64,000 nt of DNA from Inonotus obliquus (Eukaryota; Basidiomycota; Agaricomycetes; Hymenochaetales; Hymenochaetaceae), in contig JAJHTX010000005.1 of the NCBI GenBank assembly GCA_032164295.1, positions 1,488,001 through 1,552,000 of the forward strand. Reading direction: 5' to 3'. Shown here piece after piece: positions 47,823-57,900 of the stretch (position 1 is its first letter; each line of letters starts with the position of its first letter). A program made the translations under genes and the position numbers. The notes below the pieces were generated by a model, which saw only the letters and a list, made by a program, of their open reading frames with translations, made no database searches and was not told where the DNA came from.

Positions 47823-50800
47823 TTACACATACAACCACCTTCCCCGCTGTTCAGCCCAGGTAGCAAAGTCATTCGAAGCGGCGTTCTCAAAGACAGAACG
47901 CAAGGATGAGGATTGGAGTTCGTTTTCTACAAATCCATTCCCAGGCGTTTCTGGTGGCGTCGCAGGTAAAGCGTATACGTTCGCATCATTATGATCGTTG
48001 GCGGCGTACGGCGAGAGTACGCCGACACCAGATCCACCGACTGATGTTAGATATGGCTCAAACCCGTCTGCCCGTAGTTCCGTCATCAGCTGCTTTAACT
48101 CGTCTTCCGAAAAACCTGGAGATGGTGGATGGAACGACACAAGTTAGAACCAGTACAGAGATGAAGGATGGAAGATGAGTCAGGAAGATGAAACATTCTT
48201 GGTTGTTGGTATGTGGATAGCGTTTCTTGAATGGCGAGACGATTACTCACCGTCAGGAACCAAAGTGACTGCGCAACCTCCACCTCCAGCGCCAGTTAGT
48301 TTGGTTTGGAGGTTGTAGCTCGCCGTCTTTGATTTGATCGCTTCCAGAGCAGGGTGAGACACGCCCAAATCACGAAGATGTGCGTGATTCTCGTTGATCA
48401 AACTCTGTAGAACTAAATCAAGTTCCGCGTCTACTGCACAGATAATCAACTGCATACCTCCAGACCCCTCAGTTGTTCCTCGCGTGGAAGATCCGTGTCG
48501 ACAAGTATCCGATGCGCCTCATCACTGATACTTTGGATTGCCTCCAAGAGGCCGCCAACATACTCGGGCTCCTACATAAATAGCGTGATAAGAACTTGCT
48601 CCGAAAATGCTTCTCTGATACTAACATTAACCTTCTTCAGAGCCACTCCGGCTACAAGCGCTTTTGTGTTTCTTGGCACTTTTGTGTCGATGAGCAAGAA
48701 TCTCAAAGATTTGAAGCTATTCGTTTTGTAAGTAGGCGTATGCGTATGGGAGATCGAGGCCGAAACGGGGAACATACCCTAGGATGGCTTCCATGCCACT
48801 CTTCCTCCCAAAGCCTGGGCGGGTATATGCAAGAGCGCCTCCAAAGACAGAGACACAATTATCAACGCCACTAGGATTACCGTGTAATACCTTCTCAGCA
48901 ACGAACGCCCACCGGTTGATTTCCTCTGCTACGTCCGTTGGAAGCGCTCGTCTTCCCTGATGACTTACGTGAACGTGACCAGGGTCCTCCGGACCGCTCG
49001 GCGGGATACTGGGAGCTGGACGAGGCGGTACCGAAATGCGCTTCAGAACTAGCAATAAGGCGCTCGCAGCGCAGGAGGAGAATGATGCGGAAGAGCCAAG
49101 TCCTGCTCCAACTGGTAAAGTGCTACGTGCGCTGAAGTGTAGAGCAGGACGAATATCGCCTGCAAGCGTCATGTATAGGTAAAGGAATGTCAGCGCTGCA
49201 TTACGCGCAGTAGGCACGTCGTGCTTCGATAGAGGAAGCGCCTGAGACGAAATCGCGTCAATGAGTTTCGGGTCCAGCGTGTCCGAATGATTTGAACCAG
49301 GTGGAATGTATGTTGCCGCATCCCACGGAAGGTCATCGATATTCCATTCATGACGATAATCTCCAAGGTCTGTAAAGTGAACAGAGACCTTGTTGTCCTT
49401 GCGAGGTGTGGTCAGACCATAGCATCGCAGATCTACTGAAGCTGCAAGCGCCGTCTGTTCATATCGCGAGTTAATCATACGTATCATGGTACAACCGAGA
49501 TTACTTACGACTCCATGTACGACTGCGTGTTCACCGAACAAGATAACCTTGCCAGGTGCACTCACGAACCATTCTCTTTCATCTTTGTGACGGCTTTCCG
49601 GCTCACTGAGAGCAAGTTTCTCCACCGCGCGACTGATCGTGCGACCTTCGCGTTTCAGGGAGGCACGGACATAATGATGGCCGTCGACACCCTGCTCGAG
49701 AGTGATAGCCCCTGCCTCAAGCAGTGCATGCTCGAGATCGTCAAGGAGATCATCAGGATCTTCAATGCCGACGCAAAGACGGATAAGGTCCTCTGGAAGA
49801 CCGCGTTCTGCCCGGGTAGCAGCGTCAATCGAAGCGTGCCTGAGAATAGCGAAAATAGATTAGACTGTGTTTAAGCTATGATTTTGATTCTGACTGAAAC
49901 GTACGACATGACGCAAGGCATGCTGATTAGTGAGTTTACGCAACCAAAGCTGACGCTGATACCCCAAAGGCGCGTCGCCCCAACGATGCGCTCGCTGAGT
50001 GCTTTGTCACCGGTCTCGAAACTGAGCACTGCACCTGCACCGTTTGCGATGCGTTCATGGACTTCACGGCGAGGATGATTCTTCAAACCTGGGTAATGGA
50101 CATTAAAGCCGAGCCGATCAAGCATAGTTGCGACGGCCATCGCGGAAGATTGTTGACGATCCATGCGCACAGCAAGCGTCTTCGTTCCACGCAAAAGGAG
50201 GAAAGAGTCAAACGGCGAAAGTCCATTACCGATAGAATTTATAGTAAACGCCATTTGCTGTAGTGCATGGTGTCAGTTTTCCGATCAAATCGAAAGAGGA
50301 GGGAAATTGCTAGTTCGAGGGATAATTCTTTACCTTTGCGAGATCATCGCGGTTGCAAGTGATCACACCGGCCATGAGATCATGATGTCCACTCAAGTAC
50401 TTTGTCGCACTATCATAGACGACATCTGCACCGTGTTCAAGTGGTCGCTGGAGGTAAGGGCTCATCATCGTGTTGTCGACTACGATGATGGCTCCAGGCG
50501 CCCGCTCCTTTACAAGTGAAGAAATCTTCGCAAGATCTGCAATTTTCAACAGCGGGTTCGTCGGACTCTCGAGCATGACCATTGCTGTTTTGCCCGCTTT
50601 CACGTACGGGATGATACTCTCGTCATTTGTGGTGTCGACGTGGTGCACAATAACTCCGCCATGAGACTTGAGGTAACTCAGAAGACGATTCGTCCCTCCA
50701 TACAAGTCATCACCCGCAATCACTTCGTCCCCAGGCTTCAGCAAACGAGTAATAACATCCATAGCAGCCATTCCGGACGATACGGAGAAAGCGTGCTCCG

Positions 50801-51107
50801 CCGAAGACATTTTGGCCAGGTGATGTTCTACAAAATGCGTCATCAGCACACACAGCCTGTATGCAACCAGACCTCAACAAAACTCACCAAGATGGCTCCT
50901 AGTCGGGTTTCCACTACGCGTATAGTCATACTGGCCTGAAACGCCCTTGAAAGTAGCCGTCTGGTAAATCGGTACAGAGCTAGCCGCATATTGATCCTTC
51001 ATGTCTGGATTCTCCACAGTTGCACATAACGTCGCAAAGCGATATGGCTTGCGCGGTGCCCGAGGCGATTCCGGGCCTGGTGTTGGGAGGTCAATGTTGG
51101 AGGTCAT
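47823..51107 (-). CDS. Apparent fusion: cystathionine beta-lyase joined to mevalonate kinase
   Basis: The minus-strand ATG at 51107 opens a fungal cystathionine beta-lyase: YRFATLCATVENPDMKDQY, SVPIYQTATFKGVSG, GDDLYGGTNRLLSYL, VVDNTMMSPYLQRPLEHGAD, and the PLP lysine in YDSATKYLSGHHDL. The usual C-terminus, RLCVGIEDPDDLLDDLEHAL, lies in an exon (49509-49839) that continues in the same frame. After about 44 linker residues it enters FVSAPGKVILFGEHAVVHG, the start of mevalonate kinase. The kinase is complete: GHMP motif STLPVGAGLGSSASFSS, NPSGVDN, and LTGAGGGGCAVTL, ending RGRWLYV at 47823. No stop and no in-frame ATG separate the two enzymes. One would make homocysteine from cystathionine; the other phosphorylates mevalonate in sterol/terpene synthesis. 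Two genes with a hidden kinase start remain possible. Confidence 0.82.
49509..49839 (-). other. Exon joining the two enzyme domains of the fusion gene
   Basis: A single 331-nt open exon. It enters with G completing a Ser codon (MS|HASIDAATRAERG of the lyase), runs through the lyase end, a polar linker, and leaves after VVHGV of mevalonate kinase at a GTAAGT donor. Frame arithmetic: the lyase codon starting at 49838 and the kinase codon starting at 49625 differ by a multiple of 3. All ATG triplets here are out of frame. Confidence 0.85.
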
Positions 51108-51542
51108 ATCGATCTAGTAGTAATCCCTCCGACTGTGATGGGTGAGAAAGAAAAAGAAAGACGAAATTACATGTTGGGGCATCGCTGTGCGTTTCAGTTT
51201 TTAGATGCTTACCCGACGATGGCGTGCTCATGTTCTCAACAAGATCAAACCAAGTTGGTGTGAGGATATTTCCGTTTTGATTATTTCATGTACTTTTTAC
51301 GGGAAAATTCATCCATCCATAGCAATAGATTCCGTCTATTCTGACCATGTATTAGCAATAACGCGGAGTTTGGGTGAACAAAATATCCCTTCTCTGATAT
51401 GCTGAGCTCATTGAGTGGGGCAGCATGATTGATTCGGAATTTGCCGATGAGTCGGGTCAAGTGGTCTTCGCAAGATTTTATGCATACAACCAATATGAAA
51501 TGCAACTTGAAGACTAACTAATGAGAGATACAATAATAGACA
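51108..51542. other. Intergenic region
   Basis: The 5' flank of the fusion gene and 3' flank of the dioxygenase. It includes an A/G-rich stretch near 51140-51165. No gene is seen. Confidence 0.45.
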
Positions 51543-52529
51543 TCAAAACCATCCAGTCTTCGCGTTGAGCCGAAGTTCAGTAGTGGCTCCCGCGACTATC
51601 TTTAGACCTTCGCTCATTTGCGCAAGTTTCGCATTCCACCATTCAACCCGTTGGCGTGTAATCACTTCGCTAGACGGAAGCTCTGGGAAGTTCCTATACG
51701 ACCTTCCGTCATCGATATCTTTGTCCGGTATACTCCAACAGTGGAGCATATTTCCCACGCGAACTTTCCGAAGAGAGTTCACACTTCCCTCCGACCATCA
51801 ATAAAACAATCGGAAGGAAATGGGAGGAGATCTACTCACAAATCTTTCTCCAAAGCCTTAGGATCGTTGGCCTCGCAGACGTACAGTTGGGTAGTCAAGT
51901 CATCGTACGCCGTTTCACCTGGTTGCGCTTTCGGTACGTGGATGCAGACATGGAAATGTGCGGCTCGTTGGATTTCTGAAGTTATTCCATATCGGTCTGG
52001 TGCGATGGTGAGAAGTTCGGCATATCCATCTTTGTCGGTAGTAACTCGTCCACGCAAGGTGTACGTGCGAACATAGTAGTCGCCCGCTGAGTCAGCTTGC
52101 CACCAGTCAAGTTCTGCTCCTGCAACTGGATTCCCTTCTGGGGTAAGCACGCGAATGGTCGCAAGGAAGGGGTGAAACTCTGACAAAATGTTTAGTATCT
52201 ATGAGAGATCAGCATGAGTATGTTGAGCAGCCCACTTTTCAAGAGAGTTGCAGGAGCCATGATGGCCTTCCCGGTTTCAATCTGCCTATCCGGAGAACCA
52301 ATAACGTAGGCTGGTCCTTTACGTGTTTGTCAATACATGCAACCAAGGCATAGAGCATGCCACTGGGCTTACCTTCTAGATCAGCCTGCACATTCCGTTT
52401 CCCATAAGTGTTGCTCCAGACGAGGGGATTGTCATACGCAAGCTGCACCATCAGCATCCTGAATACACTCTTGATGAGTGTCAAATAGGAGACAGAGACA
52501 GTCGCAGGCTCCAAAGTCGAAGTGGACAT
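51543..52529 (-). CDS. Intradiol ring-cleavage dioxygenase (catechol/hydroxyquinol type)
   Basis: Minus-strand gene from the ATG at 52529 (MSTSTLEPATVSVSYL) with about four introns to a TGA at 51543-51545. Diagnostic pieces in order: LEGPAYVIGSPDRQIETG (compare the family GPFYVPGAP signature), VLTPEGNPVAGAELDWWQAD, YYVRTYTLRGRVTTDKDGY, DRYGI with a likely iron-ligand tyrosine, and AAHFHVCIHVP with the two histidine ligands (H-x-H). DLTTQLYVCEANDPKALEKD follows, then a C-terminal exon ending NAKTGWF. Enzymes of this family open catechol or hydroxyquinol between the hydroxyls using Fe(III), in aromatic or lignin-fragment degradation (family knowledge). The exact substrate is unknown. A disrupted tandem copy follows at 53382-59862. 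Confidence 0.85.
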
Positions 52530-53381
52530 AGCAGATTCGCAGGGTAGATGTGAGACGGGAGGACAGGGAAAGCAGAACCCAGGTATTCAGTATCGCGTCC
52601 AATAAGGACCTAGTATTTATGTAAATACCCGCCCGCTTCAGCGAGTGCACAAGCTCCTTCCGACTCCGGATCAGTCACATCGACCAGGAGCATGTAGTAG
52701 CTTGTCGCTTGCTGAAACGCGTTAGCTTCACTAAATGTCCGCAAATGAAACACACATAGAACATATATATCTATTCTCCGAGTCGGAGGGGCGTGCGCTG
52801 CGCAGCATGGGCAAACATGCTCCCGATGATCCTCCTAAGGTTCAAAGGTATTGAAAGCAATCAATTGAACTATTCAAGTAGCGGCCAATGATGTATCTGC
52901 ATCGTGCTCCTGATCAGAATAAGATTGATTGCAAGCAGATGAAGAGCCTGATGTTGTCGGTTCAGTTCAAGCTAAATTGATTGGAGATGATGGATAACAT
53001 AAAAACTGAGCTGACGGATGCTTCCGGTGGGCGACATCATCATGTGATCCGGGTCCTCGTCCTTTCCGTCCGTCCGCCGATCAAGTTCTCACTCACTCAA
53101 ATTCCAAGCACGCCAGCTCTTTCCTCAAGTAGCAGTATTTATATTTGAGACCACGAGAGATGGCGTTGGCTGTCCTTTTCGTTTTTCGGAGAGTACATAC
53201 GTAAGAAACTCACGATACACGTCTCACACACCTAGTCTCGTTTTCTTCGCCGAGTGGTGGGTCCATGTATTTTCAAATGATATCATACTTCCCCCAAATC
53301 GGGTGAGTGACATTACTTATGAGAGTCGTTGCAAAGCGCGAGATATACCTAAATACGAAAGAGACTTCAAAACAAAACCAT
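52530..53381. other. Dioxygenase promoter region and spacer
   Basis: The 5' flank of the dioxygenase. Parts of 52790-52970 resemble 60060-60200 upstream of the disrupted copy, so the duplication included promoter sequence. No separate gene is seen. Confidence 0.5.
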
Positions 53382-53646
53382 CCAGTCTTCGCGTTAAGCC
53401 GAAGTTCGGTAGTAGCTCCCGCGACCACAATCATCTGCGCAAGTTTCGCATTCCACTATTCACCCCGTTGGCGTGTATTCACGTCGCTAGACGGAAGTTC
53501 TTAAGTTCCTATACGGTCTTCCGTCATCGATATCTTTGTCCGGCATACTCCAACAATGGAACATATTAATATTCCCCACGCGTATTTTCCGAAGAGAGTT
53601 CACACTTTCCTCCGATCATCAACTTGAATATAACACTTAGGAAAGT

Positions 53647-53660
53647 AGTAAGATAATGTC
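53647..53660. repeat. LINE target-site duplication, 5' copy
   Basis: AGTAAGATAATGTC, identical to 59376-59389. The pre-insertion sequence continues TACTCATAAA, which aligns with the intact dioxygenase near 51831. Confidence 0.9.
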
Positions 53661-54955
53661 CTTCCTACCACTCGCACAACTGATGAACCAGGCCCAACAA
53701 AGCCGACAGACAGGAGCTAGCGCTCCCGTCGAGGCGGCCTTGGCACGTTTGTCAGCAGAAATTCAGACCCTCAACAACAAGTTTGCGGGCCTCCAACAAC
53801 AACAACAAGCCCGACCAACCCAGAACACTAGGCCGCTCCCCAGAACTTACAACATGGGGACTGCACCACCACAAGCACCAGCAGAGGCGGCGACGACGGG
53901 GACGACATACGCTCAAGCCGCCAGCACAGCCACAGCCGCACCATCCACCAGCCACCCAACCAATCCACCCCCATCCCTGGAACCGAATGCGCCAAAACAC
54001 AGGAAACTCCCCCCAATCACCACCAAGGCAAAGGACCCCACCCTGGTAATCACTTACAACCCCCCAATCCTGGCCAACAACCGCCCCACCGACTACCTAC
54101 TCAGCAAAGCTGCCAGAGACGTCGTGCAGTAGAGACGTCGTGCAGTCTCTGCCAACGGCCAGCAAGCTTCGCGTTCTAGCCACCAGATGGAATCCCAAGG
54201 GACATGCCATCATTACCTTCGCGGCAGGCAACGGCATCACCGAACAAATCGACCTCCAGGCACAGGCCATTGCAAGCCGACTGGTCAACACTACCTCTGA
54301 AGTCGAGGCGCGCAGGGTTGTCCTGCGCGCTACACTCAACATATCCATGGTACCTGTGCGCTACAACACAAAGGACCAAGCTTTCACTCAGGACGAGGTC
54401 CTGGCGGAGCTGAGAGCCAACCCCATCCTTCAACACATTAAACTAGCGACGACTCCCTACTACACCGCCAGACCAGAACGGCTGGCGGAGCAAGGTGAGC
54501 GCGCTCTGCTCACATGCCCAATCTCCATTACCTTCGACGATCCCAAGGGGGACGTCCGTGAGCGACTTATGAATAAGCCGCTCGTCTACCTCTTCGGGAG
54601 GAGGCTGAGACTGTCATACAGACACCCTCGCCCCCCCTTCACACAATGCACTAAGTGCCAAGCGCTGGGACACGTAGCTAAAGGCTGCAAATGAAACCCC
54701 CTATGCGCACACTGCAACCTGAATCACAGGACAGAGGACCACCGCGCTAAGTGCAGACTCTGCGCGAGTGAAGGCATACCCGCCGGCACAGACTGTCCCC
54801 ACCCTAAACTCTGCCATAACTGCCTAGGGCGCCACTCGGCCACAGACCCTACGTGCCCCAGACGCAAAAAGTACCAGTCTACGGCGCCTCTTATCATCAC
54901 CTCCTCAGCTAGCGAACCTGGCTCCGAAATCGAAATGAGCGAAGAAGATTTGTAA
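53656..54955 (+). pseudogene. LINE ORF1 (gag-like, zinc knuckles), broken twice
   Basis: The nucleic-acid-binding ORF1 of the retrotransposon. It begins MSFLPLAQLMNQAQQ with a short coiled-coil and Gln-rich region, then a Pro/Ala/Thr-rich region. The first break is a 16-bp tandem duplication at 54115-54146 that puts a TAG in frame. The second is a TGA at 54692-54694 inside the C-terminal cysteine knuckles (CTKCQALGHVAKGC before, then CAHCNLNHRTEDH and CHNCLGRHSATDPTC after). The final codons overlap ORF2 as TAATG. Its start codon is supplied by the target site. Confidence 0.85.
54115..54146. repeat. 16-bp tandem duplication breaking ORF1
   Basis: AGAGACGTCGTGCAGT occurs twice head to tail (54115-54130, 54131-54146). 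The first copy runs into TAG; without the second copy the ORF1 frame would be open across the site. Confidence 0.92.
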
Positions 54956-57900
54956 TGGTGTGGATCTACCAATGGAATGTAGGACGGCACAGAGCCGCCA
55001 TGGAGCAACTCATTGCTAACTTCGACCAAATCCCAATTAATCATAGACCCCTGCTAATACTAATCCAAGAACCACCGTGGTACCGAATCGGCATCACTCC
55101 ATCCCTAATAGATAAAGAGGGGGAGGAGGTCTATGGCCTCCCCAACCTCCCAGGATACACCGCTTGCCTACCTCCGGGCGCTCCAAAGGACCGCCCAAGA
55201 GTGGCCACTCTAGTATCCAAACTCCTCCCTTCGTCAGGGTGGACGATAGTGGGACCACTCTCTCATGGCACTGACGTGCTAACCATCCAAATACAAGGTA
55301 CTAATATCTGCAATTACTACGGCTGCCAACCACCAGACTCCAGACGCAGGGACAACCACCCTGAGGCGTACCCTGGGGAAACCTTCCTCTATAGCCTCCC
55401 CTTTAACCTAGCCTCTCAAACCATCTTTGCGGGAGACTTCAACCGCACGAGGGACAGCTGGACCTCCTTACCGGTCCGACTGTACCGAGACCGACAAAGC
55501 AAGAAACTGGACGACTTCTTCCAAGAGAATGCCCTCCAACCAGCCTTCGACCCAGACACTCCAACGTGCAGGGAGGCGAACAGCCTAATCGACATGATAT
55601 GGGTACCAACAACAACGGACGCCACGCAGATCCGCGACTCCTATGTAGTGGAATACACCAGACTCTCCAACCACGCCCTACTCAAATGGTCCCTCCAACT
55701 GGACCTCCCTGACGCGCCAGAATCCAGGCCACCACTAGATGAGTCAAAGAAGAAGGACTGGCTCGACATAGTGACGCCAGCCACAGTCAGACTCCTCGCA
55801 CGTCCTGCAGAGGACGCGGAGGAACTAGACTCCAGGGTCGAAAGACTCACGAAGGTGATGCGGGAAGCGGCCTTGCAGCTGTGCCCCGCAAAACCTACCA
55901 AACTCAAAACGGTGGACTGGTGGAATGACCACTGCCGCCAGGCCCTAAACGATCTGCGAGAGTGCCCCCCTTCCGAACGAAACGCTAAGGCCGCCGGCCT
56001 GAACACCTCGATTCGGAAGGCAAAAAGGGAGTTCTACGAAGAAAAAGTCTCTAATGCTAACCAATACAACGTTTGGAACTGGGCGAAGGTAGGCAGGGGC
56101 ATTCGTCCCATGCCAATACCGTCGCTCAGGACCAGGGACAGCTTCACACGAACAGACATGGAGAAAGGTGAATTGTTCCGCCAGACCTACTTCCCACCCA
56201 CACAAGCGGACCCCCCACCTCCAACCAACACCTGCGACAACAACAGCGAGCGGCGGTCACACCCCTTCACTAGGAAGGAGATGATGGACGCAATTCGACA
56301 CACGTCCAACCTCTCCGCTCCTGGCCTCTCAGAAATAGGCTACCCCCCACTCAAGTGGCTGCTGGCGGAATTGCCTAACGAGTTTCTCTCACTCTTCAAC
56401 GACTGCTTACGTCTAGAGCACCACCCGAAAACATGGCGAGCGGCGAAGGTAGTAATGATTCGCAAACCAAACAAGAAGGATCCTTTCGCGCCAAGGTCCT
56501 ACAGACCAATCACACTGGAGGAGACGCTCAGTAAAATCATGGAGAAGATGATAGCTAACCGTCTGCAATTCCTGGCGAACACAGAGAAATGGCTACCGCC
56601 GAATCAATTCGGCGGACGCCAGGACCACGCCGTTCACGACGCGGCCCTCTCACTAACTAACCTAGTGGAGACGGCATGGAGAAGGAACCTGAAGTGCTCG
56701 GCCCTAGCGGTCGACATTCAAGGTTTCTTCGACAAGGTCGAACCCACCAAGCTGAGGGAAACCCTGGACTCCCTAGGCTGCCCGACGGACACGAACGCAT
56801 GGATCTACTCCTTCATGACGAAGAGGGAAGTAGCCCTGTCTTTCGACGGCATCACCCTTGACCCCCAGCCCAAACCCGATGTAGAAACACTACAAGGCTC
56901 CCCCATCTCCCCCATCCTAGCCACCATCTATGCCAGAGAAGCCCTAGAAGCCGCACGTCGAGTCGCAAGGACAGAAATCATAGCGTACGTGGACGACCAC
57001 CTACTGGTAACCTGGTCTAGCGACTACGCCGAAAACTGCCGTGTACTGGCGAAGGCATGCAAACTCCTCCAAGACAGACTCTGCAGCCGCAACATGGACA
57101 TTGAGGCGGAGAAGTCAGACGTCATCCACTTCAGGCGACAACGAGACACCACTCCAGACGGTGCCGACTTAGTCGTCACACTGGAGGATGCAACGGTCAA
57201 GCCCCAATACCCCATGTGCTGGCTCGGCATCTGGTTCGACCCACACCTCAACTTCAGGGAACATACAGAGAGAATGAAGGCCAAAGCCTTCTCCACCCTA
57301 GCTGCCATGCGCCTCATCGCCAACACCCAGAGGGGGATGTCCCCTGAACTACTCCGCAGGCTGTACATCGCCTGCGTACAATCCATCCTCACCTGGGGAT
57401 CAACGGTATGGTACCACGGCAGTCGTCAAAAGACGATTGTCGCCTCCCTCCAGAAAGTACAAGACAGCGCCGCGAGGTGGATCCTTGGGGTCTACCGCGG
57501 CGCAAACAGTATAACTACAAATTTCCTTATTTCTCTCCCTCCCCTTAAATTTTCTCTAGAACTCTTGAAAACTAAAGCCGCCCTCAGACACTACCGTACA
57601 CCACATAACCATGGGCTAAGGCCACTTCCCGCTCTTCGTAAAAAACATATAGGTAATAGAAATAGTGTAATTTCCTTTTCTTTTAGAGACCGAGTGCCGA
57701 ATGCCCAACCAGTTCCCGCGTACATGCATGCCCCCTGGGAAGAACCTCTGGCCTTCTCCGAAGGACGAGTACACTTCCACACCCCACCCACACCGACAGA
57801 CTCCGACACACGCCAGGAATACATCCAAGCGGCGTTGGATCTGTCCGGTGACACTAGCCGCCTGCTAGTCTTCACGGACGGCTCAGTGAAAGCAACACAG

